Notes: generated by a model not told the origin, from the letters alone. A DNA stretch of 64,000 bases from Misgurnus anguillicaudatus (GCF_027580225.2 NC_073339.2:44472501-44536500); one strand, 5' to 3'; numbered from the stretch's first letter, positions 22,746-33,952 are shown. Numbers and translations: made by a program.

Positions 22746-23448
22746 TAAAGGGCTCAAAAATATTCGGACACCTAGGACACACTTAAAATATCATTGTATT
22801 AGGTTAAAATAACAAGCCATGTGGCATTGTTTGGTCATTTTCTGGTTGTCATTCATTGTCTCTGTGAGGACATTCATCTGGTTTATTGCTCAGTTTTTAG
22901 TTGTTTTATTTAAGAATTAAATTAGTCTCAGATATTTCTCTTAAAATTGCTTAGAAGAAATAAAAATAGAAACAAATAGTTAAAAATCTGTAAAACTATT
23001 GTGGATAATAAAGATTTGGGTAAAATTAATGAGAATTGTCTTTAATAATATTAAATTTTGATTGCAGACTTGGCAAATCCAAGTTTAGTTTGTGACATTA
23101 TTGAGATCTCTTCTAAAACTTTAATGGAGACGTTTTGGAGACGTCTGGGTATTTTCTCTAAATATCTGAGACTTAAGCAAACGTTTCCAATTGCTCTCCT
23201 TTTAATCTCATTGATGTCTTGAGAAAACATTAAAAATATCTCATCTTCATTTTCTTTCTCATAGAAATGCTCAACACAAAGTTTAAAACGGCAACTTGGC
23301 CAGACAAAAATTTCGAATTTTGAAGAATCTTTACATGCAACAAACTCAGTCTTGCCCTATAGGATGATTTAATTTGTTCAGGAAATAAAGTTTGGCCTTT
23401 TCATAGTATAAATTAAATGTCCAAATACTTGTTGGGGCTGCTGTATAT
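22746..23448. mobile_element. TIR element with GGACA-type ends, about 700 bp
   Basis: Left AAAAATATTCGGACACC and right ATGTCCAAATACTTGTTGG form an imperfect TIR near GGGCTC/GGGGCTGC outer bases, the pattern of a worn Tc1/mariner-like non-autonomous element. The interior is AT-rich without coding potential. Exact ends are uncertain. Confidence 0.5.
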
Positions 23449-23871
23449 GTATGCATGCATTATATATTCATCATATATTTCCTGTTTGGCTTGCTGTTAT
23501 GAGCACTGACATCCAAATCAAGTCACAAAAGCTTTAGTTTCCAAGTTACTCGCTTCCCTCATTCGTCCTAAATTATCTTTCTGATCATCCAGGCCTCGTA
23601 TATAACCGCGAATTAGTCTCCGCCCGCTCATGCAGCGTTGTTTACAAACAAGGTAGCTGAAGGATGATGGAAGATGATGTAGTTATGAAGCAACTCAGAC
23701 CCGAGGCAATGCGCACGCTGCGTTTCTAAAAAAGAGTTATGTTTCGGGATCTGTTTGGCATTTCAGGCACAGCGAGGAAGACGTGTTAACAAAAATGCTT
23801 CTTGATCAGTCCCAACAAGTCTCAGATTCTTGGAGAAAACGTGGCCTCTGGGCAAACTCTCTGAATAGCAA
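23449..23871. other. Non-coding, complex sequence
   Basis: No repeat likeness. Contains GTTGTTTACAAACAAGG at 23636. No open frame of note. Confidence 0.35.
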
Positions 23872-24019
23872 TTTCATCTTGGATATTTGCCACATGAATA
23901 GTGCTATCGGTATAATGTCGACATGAATCTAATCCGGTGTCAGCTCAACACAAGCCGCATTGTGCATGCCGGTCGTGCTCCTTACCGTAGGGATCGCTTT
24001 TAAGGGGAAATCTGTCTGA
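23872..24019. repeat. Copy A of a 148-bp duplicated segment
   Basis: Matches 25414-25561 over its entire 148 bp with about four differences (for example GGTCGTGCTCC versus GGTCGCGGTCC). See the duplication entry at 24879-25617. Confidence 0.9.
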
Positions 24020-24569
24020 AAGATAGGTGTGAAAGGCTTTTAGTGGGATACACACCACCTTAATCCCAAAAGGCTCTCACCTTCTGGCTGTGCTTGTGTC
24101 TAAATGGCCTTTCAACACATCTTATGCAATGTGTAAAATACAAGTGCTCGATTCCTTACATTTACTTTATCCCTAAACTCACGGCGGCTTATGGAGGTAC
24201 AAAACATTTAAGAATAAATGGTGTTACGATTTCTGCTCTGTTTCCTCTAAAGTGCCGGTTTAAATCTGAAATCCATTGCTCATGAATGTGTGTGACTACT
24301 CTTGCAGTGTTAAAGTACTTCATTAATGAGTGTAAAGGTATAGCATTTTACATGGTTCAAGATCTAAATTTCAGGTCAATTTTGATTTCCACATTCTTAT
24401 TTTATTTCCAAGTCATTTGCTTGTATGGAATAGAGAACGAAAAATATGATTTAACTTCTTTAATGAGTTTTACTTAAAAAAATATAAAATTATATTATAA
24501 AAATTCTTTAAAAAAAGCTGTCACTTGAGCCTTTCAAAAATTTGCACCTAAAAAGTTTATATTAGTACC
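24020..24569. other. Non-coding; present in only one copy of the local duplication
   Basis: No repeat is recognised up to about 24500. After that a TTTGCACCTAAAAAG / ATTAGTACC segment belongs to the GGTACC-type element interrupted at 24570. Two 63-codon frames (24094-24477) lack domains. Confidence 0.4.
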
Positions 24570-24785
24570 TTAAAGGCGGGGTGCATGATTTTTAAAAACA
24601 CTTTGGAGAAGGGAGTCGGGCCGAGTACCAAAACACACTTGTAGCCAATCAGCAGTAAGGGGCGTGTCTACTAACCGGCATCGTTGCCTGGGTTGCGTAT
24701 GCGTCGGGTGGGTCTATCAAAAGAAGGTCCAGATTCTATTGGGATAGGGGCGTGTTTGTTTAGAGATCATGCACCCCGCCTTTAA
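24570..24785. mobile_element. 216-bp TTAA-bounded MITE, TTAAAGGCGGGGTGCATGA ends
   Basis: TTAAAGGCGGGGTGCATGAT at the left is mirrored by ATCATGCACCCCGCCTTTAA at the right, a 20-bp perfect TIR including TTAA on each side. It interrupts a GGTACC-type element (ATTAGTACC | AGGTACACA). Confidence 0.85.
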
Positions 24786-24940
24786 AGGTACACATTTTTG
24801 TCAAAGAGTGCATATCAGTACTTCAAAGGTACATATTGGTACCAAATGTATACATATCTGTACCTAAATTTGTTTCGGACAGTGTAGATAAGAAATATGT
24901 ACCATGCAAATTAAATCATATTAAAGGGATAGTTCCATAG
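24786..24940. repeat. Right end of GGTACC element and block B of the duplication
   Basis: GGTACATATTGGTACC and a CGGACAGTGTA terminus are followed by block B (24879-24935), which matches 25561-25617. B ends inside the first 15 bases of a TTAAAGGGATAGTTC repeat, so that repeat is truncated at the duplication breakpoint. Confidence 0.75.
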
Positions 24941-25617
24941 CAGTGGCGGCTGGTGACTTCTTTTTTTGAAGCTCACGATGCGAAGTTCGTCACAACATGT
25001 ATGTAGCTTGTCACGTGTGCGGTTCGTCATTTAAAAATATGTGTTCTGCGCTTTGAGAGATCGTGTGTGCATCACGTGTCATGCCAAAATAAGTGCCTGC
25101 TGCCTAGAACTTGAACTTGAAAGGAGACGCTCGCGTGTGCCAGATATTTGCACAATATCATGCGTAATCAGAGTTTATTGTTAAGGGAGTGTCTTGCGTG
25201 TATTTAGGGAACGCGAGCGTCTCTTTTATCATAAACAGTTTTGACGCGTCTCCAGCAGGCACTTATTTTGAAAAAACACGTGATGCACACAGGATCTCTC
25301 CAGACGCCTGACACACACTTTGGAAAAGGGAACCACACACGTGACAATCCGAACACTTATTATGAATTAGCGCATCCTCGGAAGTGCAGTCACGAGCCGC
25401 CACTGTTCCATAGTTTCATCTTGGATATTTGCCACATGAATAGTGCTATCGGTATAATGTCGACATGAATCTAATCCGGTGTCAGCTCAACACAAGCCGC
25501 ATTGTGCATGCCGGTCGCGGTCCTTACCGTAGGGATCGCTTTTAAGGAGAAATCTGTCTGACAGTGTAGGTAAGAAATATGTACCATGCAAATAAGATCT
25601 TATTAAAGGGATAGTTC
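24879..25617. repeat. Tandem duplication with hAT insertion at the junction
   Basis: The original order A (23872-24019) - x - B (24879-24935) is followed by A' (25414-25561) directly joined to B' (25561-25617). The joint between B and A' carries five filler bases (CATAG), and the hAT element at 24941-25405 sits at this joint. The 860-bp x between A and B is missing between A' and B'. Confidence 0.75.
24941..25405. mobile_element. hAT-like fold-back MITE with perfect 8-bp target duplication
   Basis: Begins CAGTGGCGGCTGGTGAC and ends GTCACGAGCCGCCACTG. TTCCATAG flanks both sides (24933-24940, 25406-25413), the 8-bp duplication of hAT elements. Internal arms (25062-25102 and 25252-25292; GAGACGCTCGCG at 25124 and GCGAGCGTCTCT at 25213) allow the whole element to fold. 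No transposase is present. A second copy lies at 36140-36616. Confidence 0.9.
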
Positions 25618-26160
25618 ACTTTAAAATGAAAATTCTGTCATCATTTACTCATCCTTGTGTTGTTTTAAACCTGTACGAATTTATTTTTCTGATGAACACA
25701 AAAGAAGATATTTTGAAAAATGATGGGAAACACATAGCAGATAGTGACCATTGACTTAGTAGAAATAAAAAATATGATGGAATTTATGGGTACCGTCAAC
25801 TGTGCTTACCATCATTTATCAAAATAATTTCTTTTCATTTTTTATCACAATACTTCCAAAATATTTTTTATTTACTCACATGAGTTTCAGACGAGATCTT
25901 AAACGGATAGTTTACCCCAAAATTAAAATTCTGTCATCATTTACTCACCCTCAAGTTGTTCCAAACCTGTATAAATGACTATGCTTTGCTGAACCCAGAA
26001 GATGATATTTAAAGAATGTTTCTAACAAACAAATCTGGGGCACCATTGACTTTCATAGGAGGAAAGAAATTATAGAATGTGAATGATATCCTGTTCTGTT
26101 TGGTTTTTGTAGATATTTTGTGAATTTCCTATCGTAAATATATAAAAAATGACGAAGATA
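25603..26160. repeat. Two copies of the TTAAAGGGATAGTTCACC repeat
   Basis: From 25603 (TTAAAGGGATAGTTCACTTT) and again from 25899 (TTAAACGGATAGTTTACCCC) there follow AAAATTCTGTCATCATTTAC, TACTCATCC/TACTCACCC and an AAGAAGATATTTTGA-like block (AGAAGATGATATTTAAAG in the second). This is a very abundant cyprinid repeat. Right ends are not resolved. Confidence 0.75.
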
Positions 26161-26308
26161 CAATATTTTGAGGAATAATCAATTGTTTGGATTTTTTTAA
26201 TGGATGTTTCTGAGTGGTAAGTTTGTGTTTTTTTTCAGTATGGACCTGCAAAATGTAGCTGTAAATGTGAGTCAAAAGTAGAACTTTAGCCTAAACGTTA
26301 GCATATAG

Positions 26309-26572
26309 CAGTGATGTGGGGGTCAATGTATAAACAACCTGCACCCGACCAACGTTTTCAACTAACCCGCCCGCAACTCGTACCGCAAAAAAATATTGTA
26401 CCCGCATTCTTTTAAAGTAGTAATTGTTTAAAATTGCTAATTGGCATCTTTATTTCATACGACCTGACTGACCGCGACCTGAATATCATTAAAAAATAAT
26501 TATGGATGACTTGTAAGCACGGGTAAGCGTGGGTGAGCGCAGGCTCATTTTGGATCAACCCGCGCATCACTG
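26309..26572. mobile_element. 264-bp hAT-like MITE with 8-bp target duplication
   Basis: CAGTGATGTGGGGGTC at the left and ACCCGCGCATCACTG at the right form the TIR. The flanks GCATATAG (26301-26308) and GCATATAT (26573-26580) match at seven of eight bases. The interior has ACCCGCCCGC and GGGTAAGCGTGGGTGAGCG. Confidence 0.85.
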
Positions 26573-26580
26573 GCATATAT

Positions 26581-27118
26581 CAGTAACTAGCATATAGTGC
26601 TAACTCAACAGCAATCACAACTTTGTTTTTAGCATTGTAACAACATTGTAATTCATTTAATGTGTTATTTAATGTTGGGGCATACATCACGACTGTAACG
26701 TCACAGTCTGTGTTATGTTGAGATTGGCCTGTTGTCCAGCTGTCTTTTGCATGCACAAAGTATAAATAAGAAGGAGTAAACAATCGTGTTTGAGGTTAAC
26801 AATATGTCATTACCATGTAAAGAACTCTTATTATTATAAATACAGTTTTTCATTCTACGGGACCTTTAATGCCTGTAAATATCTTCTAAAAGGAAACAGT
26901 ATAAACATACCTGTATGCACATAATTGCATCACGTTAAGTCGGCAAACAAATGGCTTGTATTGTATAGTCTCACATGCACATACTGGTGTGTTTGTACGA
27001 CACTTTACCTTTGTAAACTCCTTTCAGGCTATGTACTGTAAGTATCTCCTCTTGAAATGTGTTTTAATGATTGCTTTTTATGTTGAAGTTGATAAATCTC
27101 ACCTATACCAGTTATCAG
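26581..27118. other. Non-coding, nothing recognised
   Basis: AT-rich sequence with no open frame above 67 codons and no TIR pair. Confidence 0.4.
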
Positions 27119-27255
27119 TGTTCCTGAAGCTCAATTGGTAGAGCAATGTGTTGGGCTCGATCCTTATGGAAAACACATATTGATAAAATATATAGCTTGC
27201 ACTGTAAGTCACTTTAAGATAAAAGCATCTGCCAAATGCGTAAGTGTATATAAAA
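27119..27255 (+). repeat. tRNA-derived SINE copy
   Basis: AAGCTCAATTGGTAGAGCAAT (box A region; 21 nt with its context at 27126), TGGGCTCGATCCTTATGG (box B), ACTGTAAGTCACTTTAAGAT and AAAAGCATCTGCCAAATGCG (tail) are in order. Confidence 0.8.
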
Positions 27256-28119
27256 AAGCAATTCCCTGATACGTGTGTCAAAATGATTTATTTTGCTTGT
27301 TCTGCACAAATGCAATGTAATGCACACTTTTTTGTTATGCTTAATATGCTTAGTCTCAGTTGAAGAGGGACCTTGGACGATTAGTTTTACAACAATTAGC
27401 ATCTCTGCATAAATTGCTTCATCATTTTCATGTTATGCATTGCATTGCATTGCATTAGGTTCCTAAAAATTCTTCTGAAACAATCCTTGATTCACAATTG
27501 AAGAGATCTGTCATTACCATGACAACCATCTGCAATGAAACAGCCCTGCACCGGTGTTATAAAAACTGTAAAGCTAATGATGTGCTAAATTTAGTGGGAG
27601 CTTGTTGTGTGAAAGGCGTCTATAAACTGTAATTTGGCTGGTAAAGGAAAGAAAACACCCTTGGTAGAAAGCAAAGCACCTGTTACATCAGCTGTGCCAG
27701 TTGTTGGCTACTTGCAATATGGCATGGATAGTTAAAACGCTGCATTGTTTTTATTGCACCGACGTGCTAAGAGTTGTAAACTCCATATGTCACATCGCTG
27801 CTGCGGCCTAATGCGAATTGCATTGCCTTTGGGTCTGTTAACATTCAATTATTCAGCTTGACCTAAAAATAAAAAATAACTATTATTATTTTCTCATTTC
27901 TATTGGGACTTTCAAAGTTGTGCATTGAACAAAGTGCAAAACTTTAACAGCACGGTTGGAACGGCATGAGGATGAGTAAATACTTGCAGAATAAAAGTTA
28001 GCACACACGACCCAGTAACTTACCCACGTGTTTGTATGTACGCTTACAGATAACCAGATCATCTTGTTAAGCAAAAAATGCCCTTGGTGAACAGATCAAC
28101 AGGAAGTCACCCATGTGCA
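27256..28119. other. Non-coding, nothing recognised
   Basis: Complex to AT-rich sequence, including a short GCATT pentamer run (TGCATTGCATTGCATTGCAT, 27436). No gene or defined element. Confidence 0.4.
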
Positions 28120-28730
28120 TCCACTTCCACATCTCGTCCTCCCCGGAGTTTATAAGCCCGGAGCAAAATTTAATTTCCACCTCATAAGTCTACCATAATG
28201 TGATACTGCTTGCACCAAATTGCTCGGATAACCTTAATCAGCACAGAGGTTAAAGACTTGAACCGTTGAGACGGTTTCAAGTTGGTGTAGTCTGCGCGTT
28301 AATAACTCTTCCCTTTAGGCACAAACATAGCCAGTCCTGTTTTACTGGGCGCCTTCCAAGCCACCCGGGGGAATGTTAAGAGAAGCCGAAATGATTCCCT
28401 TACCGGATGCCTGTCATGGCCCCAGGTTTTTTTACCCCCTTCTTTTCCACAATCGCAGTCCTCTCCAGGCCTCAATAGATCTTTGTTAAGGCACCCAATG
28501 AGGACGTATCGGATTTCTCTGGCCCGTTGGCAGTCTATGTACTGGTTCGGATGCTGGACGGTCTTTCAAATCTTAAAGACTGCTTTTCAAAAGGCCTTGT
28601 TTTTCTTCCTGAGGGATGGAAACAGGGTAAGGATTTTAGTGTCAGATGCCTGCGTCGAATGTCCAGTCCTTTGGGAGGAATTTTATCGCGTCATCGTTAT
28701 TGTCTCTGTTGGTACAACGTATTAAGTGGG
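28120..28730. promoter_or_regulatory. Candidate conserved non-coding regulatory block
   Basis: Non-repetitive, balanced-composition block with sites such as GTTAATAACTC, CCTTAATCAGC, TTTGTTAAGG and CAATAGATCTTTGTT. The 80- and 95-codon plus-strand frames at 28483-28814 overlap in different frames and are unlike known proteins. Function is an inference from complexity alone. Confidence 0.25.
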
Positions 28731-29549
28731 CCAATAGGGTATCGCTACATTGCGACACTGCATAACTGTACAAGAGCCCTTAAAAATAATCTTTATGGTA
28801 TAAACATGCAATGACTCTTGACATTTCTCAACTTTTCAAGCGCCAACGCGTGCGTCAGCCAATCAGATCGCCTTATGCAACTAACCTAGTGTGAGCCAGC
28901 CAATTACGTCTATGGAAAACCAAAGCATGGGTTGTGGCTACTGTGATTGGCTGTTGGCCATGCTTCAGACAAGCCTTCCATCAAGCGTCAACACTTATGC
29001 CCGGTGTGAATGTACCATTACAAATTTGTACAAAACTTTTGCGTAATTTTCTAAATGTCGCTAAAAAACTTTTGCGAAAAGCCAACATTGCGATGTTATG
29101 CAACTAAAACCTAATTTTGTGCTCTCATGGTAAGTCTTTCAAAAAAACCATAGCAGCGGGTTAGTTGGGCTACATTCGACACGAGAGCAACTCGAAAGCA
29201 TACAGAGCTGTCAACTCTCAAATTGCTCTCATGATATTTTTATGTCATGCGCTCTCGGTTCTTTTGACATTGCATGAAGTTGACCACACCTCCTGTCTTG
29301 TCCTCCAATCAAACATACCACACAATATTTGAAGAATGACCATGTGACTTTTACGCAAGCCAGGTGACCTGTAAATGTTTCCATTGTAATTTTGCGATAT
29401 ATTCCTTGTTAAAAAAACACCTCACCCAAGTGTAAAATCTTTTCGCGATATATGGGAGTTTATGCAGATTGCCGTGTTTCCATTGGCCGCATTTTCAATT
29501 TGAAAGGTAATGGAAACGCAGCTAGTGTCTGTGACTTTATTAAAACCTC
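28731..29549. mobile_element. Remnants of non-autonomous DNA elements
   Basis: 28830-29020 (AGCGCCAACGCGTGCGTCAG ... CATCAAGCGTCAACACTTAT, CCCGGTGTGAATGTACC) has inverted AAGCG(C/T)CAACGC-like modules. 29030-29525 ends TGGAAACGCAGCTAGTGTC and includes TGTTTCCATTG / TTTCCATTGTAATTTTGCGA modules. Both look like worn TIR elements whose limits I cannot fix. Confidence 0.35.
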
Positions 29550-30000
29550 TTAAACTCTGCAGACCCACCAGCAGCCTTTATTTTGAAAAGTTGTCCGCCA
29601 GCTGTTTTTGGTGATTTTCACAAAAGTTTCACAAAATGCCTTGCTATCAAACAAACAATAAACAAACAAAAAAAAAAAACAAATAAAACGGGGAAAAAAC
29701 TATATTTTTTCTCTGCTTATAAACTCTTAAATATGGGAATTTTCTTCAAAATACTTTTTTTTAAGAAAAAAGCTGAAATAATTGCATTTTTGCGAAGGAA
29801 TTTTGTTCAGAATTAATTCAGTGTATAAAATAAATAAATACATTTTCGCTTCATTTTTTTATATAAATTGTGTAAGTCTAGTGGATAATCGCGGTATTAC
29901 AGATTAACATAAAACATCATCAGGAACACGTTTTTTTCATGCAAATGTTTTCTCTTAATTGACAAGACAACTCCTCAATGCCCGCCATTGAAAGAGTTAA
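29550..30000. mobile_element. TTAA-bounded element, TTAAACTCT / AGAGTTAA ends
   Basis: 451 bp. The ends TTAAACTCTGCAGACCCACC and GCCCGCCATTGAAAGAGTTAA (last 21 nt) are imperfect TIRs with TTAA outermost. The interior (TCTCTGCTTATAAACTC, AAAAAGCTGAAATAATTG, AACATCATCAGGAACACG) matches the copy at 43969-44457. Confidence 0.65.
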
Positions 30001-30171
30001 ATGTCCCCGTGCAACTCTGCATCATATGTGGTATCATTTGAAAGCTCAGAGTCTTTATTTTCTGCAGAAGTGCACAACTTTGGCATTTATGGAGAGGTTT
30101 TGAAATTGGTTATGCCATATTTGGGCAAACTGTAAAGACACTTTTATCCACTTTTTTCTCAATTAGCTTCC
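30001..30171. other. Short non-coding spacer
   Basis: No feature recognised between two TTAA-bounded elements. Confidence 0.4.
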
Positions 30172-30565
30172 TTAAAGGTGCAGTGTGTAAATTTTAGTGG
30201 CATGCAGTGGTGAGGTTGCGAATTGCAACCAACAGCTCAGTCCACTGCTCACCCCTCGTTTTGAAACGCATAAAGAAGCTATGATACCCGCCACTGGAAA
30301 AACTTGTAATTGACGGAGATAGATAACTTAGTAAAAAAAGTTTGTCCATTAAATGCTTCTGTAGAAACATGGCGGCACAAAATAGCGACTTCCACGTAAG
30401 GGGACCCTCTTTGTATGTAGATAAAAACGTCTCATTCTAAGGTAATAAAAACATAACAGTTCATTATAAAAAGGTCTTTATACAGCCCTAATAATATAGT
30501 TTTGTATATATTATTTTGCATTTTTGTTAAGAGATCCTTTTAAAAATTACACACTGCACCTTTAA
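30172..30565. mobile_element. 394-bp TTAA-bounded MITE, TTAAAGGTGCAGTGTGTAA ends
   Basis: TTAAAGGTGCAGTGTGTAA at the left is mirrored by TTACACACTGCACCTTTAA at the right. The interior has TTGCAACCAACAGCTCAGTC, TAAGGGGACCCTCTTTGTAT and TAATAATATAGTTTTGTATA. Relatives are at 62627-63018 (complete) and 44554-44888 (worn). Confidence 0.9.
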
Positions 30566-31277
30566 ATAGTAAGTAATCCTTCAGAAATGTAAGCAGCTAG
30601 AGTGATGGGAGTAAAACCTGATCCACATTTATAGCAACTATTCGTCACTAGCAACACGCTTACACAGACCGACTTTCAACAGTCTGTAATCTGGTAAATC
30701 AGCCATGGCAAATTACAGACAGCGCCAATAACTGTGCACACCCTGCTGTGCTTTTAAATGGATATTTGCTGTCTATTTGCTTTAGATAAAAACAAGTATA
30801 ATTGTTAAGACTCGCCATCGTGATCACAGTGTGCTACGTGGTTGCTAAGGTGTTTTTAATGCATTGCTATGTGGTTGCTAGGGCATTGTTAGGAGGTCCC
30901 AGCTTCATCTCTGTATCCTGATCCCGAAAAGATTCCTCCTTCAATGTAAGTCTATGTGAGTCTATAAAGTATATTGCCTGTTTTATTGTCCACCAGGCAA
31001 AAATCTAGAGATGCTAGAGAGGTAACAGCACATCTCTCTCTCTTAACCAACCTAATAAACTTCAATAAGCTCTTCTTAATAAGCCACTTCTGAATAACAT
31101 TTTCCATTACGAGTTTGTATTTAATTTGTATTATCACAGAACTGAAGTAGGTCCTACAGTGTTATTTGAGTCATTTTTTTTTTAAACACAGACATGGCAC
31201 AATTATAGCAAACGCTATTAATGTTTTGTGTCCCTTCAGTTTTTCACTTCATTTTTTACAATCCAATATCTGTGTTT
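30566..31277. other. Non-coding; GTTGCTAAGG repeat at 30830-30895
   Basis: GTGGTTGCTAAGGTG, TGCTATGTGGTTGCTAGGG and TGTTAGGAGG modules belong to the dispersed motif also seen at 655, 13340 and 36010. Otherwise unremarkable. Confidence 0.45.
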
Positions 31278-31440
31278 ACATTTAGGCATTTGGTAGATGC
31301 TTTTATCCAAAGAAGCTTACGATGCATTCAAAGTATACATTATTTTTATCAGTACTTGTGTTCCCTTGTGAATCAACTTCATAAGTTTTCCGATAACAAT
31401 GCAATGCTGTACCAATTAATCTCCAGAAATGCATTATTTT
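31278..31440 (-). repeat. tRNA-derived SINE copy (reverse, worn)
   Basis: The reversed tail GCATTTGGTAGATGCTTTTATCC (positions 31286-31308) is followed by GAAGCTTACGATGCATTC and a degenerate tRNA-like head near 31400-31430. Confidence 0.6.
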
Positions 31441-31462
31441 TCAAAGTGAACAGCCTAAATCT

Positions 31463-31494
<32 letters not shown>
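31463..31494. repeat. (AT)n microsatellite
   Basis: About 15 AT units following CTGGATAT. It lies within an otherwise unremarkable frame that translates as Ile-Tyr repeats. Confidence 0.95.
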
Positions 31495-31496
<2 letters not shown>

Positions 31497-31624
31497 CTGA
31501 AATGAGGCATTATATGAAAACCAGTACATAACACAGCATCCGTTTTGTATTCGGCTCAAGAAGTCCTGGATATTTTTTTCCGAGGTCCAAGCTTACAAGG
31601 TAGTCTTTTTGATACTGCCTCTGT

Positions 31625-31860
31625 ATAATTCCCATTCTCTCTCTTTCTCTCTCTCTTTTTACAGTCTCTCCCCCCATATTTTCCGTCTCTCTGGTCTCTG
31701 GCAGTTGATCAGTCCAGGCCATCTTGAAAGCTGCTCTGCTTCGCTCAGGGAATTCGGCCTGGTTCCCCATCATTAACTTGCTAGCTCTGGAGAGCACATT
31801 CTCAATGTAAAGATCTCTCTCTCTCTCTCTATCTTTCTCTCTCTCTTTTATTTCCAACTG
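31625..31860. repeat. Two (CT)n-rich tracts flanking complex sequence
   Basis: Runs of CTCTCT at about 31636-31660 and 31823-31856. The 130-codon minus-strand frame across them reads through Arg/Glu repeats, so it is not a convincing gene. Confidence 0.75.
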
Positions 31861-32301
31861 TCCTCCTCCTCTCCTCAGAGAAGACACTGAAGAGATGGCC
31901 ATATGCTTCCTCGCTCACAACACGTTTGGTGTGGTCTGCGAGGCTCAGAGGAAACTGCTGACTGCTAAAGTCAATTCTTCAGGTCTCAGGAGGCTACTTT
32001 GGGCCTTCAGGGCAGAGGCAAACACAGACTTTTGGGATTTTGGAAGCTTAGAAAAAGAGATTTGTCCCATGCCCCCACCCCCTTCCTTTGGGGAAAAGCA
32101 CACACAGTCCTCCTGGGTCTCCGGAGGATTGGAAAAAAGAGATTTGTCCCAGGGTCTTAGTAATGACAGTCACATATGTGGTGGAAATGAGAGATTAACC
32201 TCTTTGACCAGAAAAAAACCCACAAATATTTCAGTGTATTGAGCACAACAGCAGAACCAAATATGTATAAACCTTTCAAAGCACTTAGGTTTATGTTTAT
32301 G
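31861..32301. other. Non-coding or possible unrecognised exon
   Basis: A pyrimidine tract followed by TCCTCAG at 31873-31879 looks like a splice acceptor and is followed by an ATG frame of 115 codons (31895-32242). The translation has no recognisable domain, lacks a matching donor of note and shows Pro-rich low-complexity parts, so I do not call a gene. Confidence 0.25.
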
Positions 32302-33952
32302 CACTATGTACAAAAATTTGGTTCAACTTAAAAAAGTAAGTTATCAGGTTGCCTTAACTTTTCAAATTAACTAATATTTTTAAGTTGAATTAACACAAAA
32401 TTTTAAAGCAACCAGGTAACTTACTTGTTTAAGTTGAACCAACAAATCTTTTTTTAAGTTAACTATTTTTTTAAAGTTAAATTAAACCAAAATTTTAAGG
32501 CAACCAGGTAACTTACCTTTTTTAAGTTGAACCAACAAATCATGTTGTTTTAAGTGAATTAATATTCTTAAAGTTAAATTAAACCAAAATTTTAAGGCAA
32601 CCAGGTAACTTACTTTTTTTAAGTTAAACCAACAAATCGTTTTTTATGACTAATATTTTTTTAAAGTTGAATTAACTGAACATTTTTAGGCAACCAGGAA
32701 ACTTACTTTTTTAAGTTGAACCAACAAATCTTTTTTAAGTTATTAATATTTTTAAAGTTAAATTGACTAAAACTTTTAAGGCAACCAGATAACTTACTTT
32801 TTTAAGTTGAACCAACAAATCATTTTTGATGACTAATAATTTTTTTAAGTTGAATTAACTCAAAATTTTTAGGCAACCAGGTAACTTACTTTTTTAAGTT
32901 GAACCAACAAATCGTGTTTTTTAAGTTAATTAATATTTTTTAAAGTTAAATTAAACCAAAATTTTAAGACAACCAGGTAACTTACCTTTTTTAAGTTGAA
33001 CCAACAAATCGTGTTTTTTAAGTTACTTAATATTTTTTAAGTTAAATTAAACCAAAATTTTGAGGCAACCAGTTAACTTTCTTTTTTAAGTTGAACCAAC
33101 AAATCTTTTTTTTAAGTTAATTCATATTTTTAAAGTTAAATTAAACCTAAATTTTAAGGCAACCAGGTAACTTACTTTTTTAAGTTAAACCAACAAATCG
33201 TTTTTTTATGACAATTTTTTTTTAAAGTTGAATTAACTGAACATTTTTAGGCAACCAGGAAACTTACTCTTTTAGGTTGAACCAACAAATCTTTTTTAAA
33301 TTAATTAATATTTTTAAAGTTAAACTAAACCAAATTTTTAAGGCAACCAGGTAACGTACTTTCTTAAGTTGAACCAACAAATCGTTTTTTTATGTCTAAT
33401 ATTTTTTTTAAGTTGAATTAACTCAATTTTTTTAGGCAACCAGGTAACTTACTTTTTTAAGTTGAATCAACAAATCTTTTTAAATTAATTAATATTTTTT
33501 AAGTTAAACTAAACCAAAATTTGAAGGCAACCAGGTAACTTACTTTTTTTAAGTTGAACCAACAAATCGTTTTTTAAGTTAATTAATATTTTTAAAGTTA
33601 AATTAACCCAAAAATTTAAGGCAACCAGATAACTTACTTTTTTAAGTTGAACCAACAAATCATTTTTTGATGACTAATATTTTTTTAAAGTTGAATTAAC
33701 TCAAAATTTTTAGGCAACCAGGTAACTTACTTTTTTAAGTTGAACCAACAAATCTTTTTTAAGTTATTAATATTTTTAAAGCTACACTAAACCAAAATTT
33801 TAAGGCAACCAGGTAACTTACCTTTTTTAAGTTGAACCAACAAATCGTTTTTTAAGTCAATTAATGTTTTTCAAGTTAAATTAACCCAAACTTTTAAGGC
33901 AACCAGATAACTTACTTTATTTAAGTTGAACCAACAAATAATTTTTATAGTG
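32302..33952. repeat. About 95-bp minisatellite inside a CACTAT-ended element
   Basis: About 17 units of roughly 90-100 bp carrying GGCAACCAGGTAACTTAC, TTAAGTTGAACCAACAAATC and TTAATATTTTTAAAGTTAAA. The block starts with CACTATGTACAAAAATTTGG and ends ATTTTTATAGTG, so the array is bracketed by an inverted pair like those of TA-target MITEs. Single related units lie at 15340-15427 and, in part, 3420-3500. Confidence 0.9.

Noticed and set aside
31510..31902. 130-codon minus-strand frame
   Set aside because: Its middle is an Arg/Glu repeat created by (CT)n tracts, and no domain is visible.
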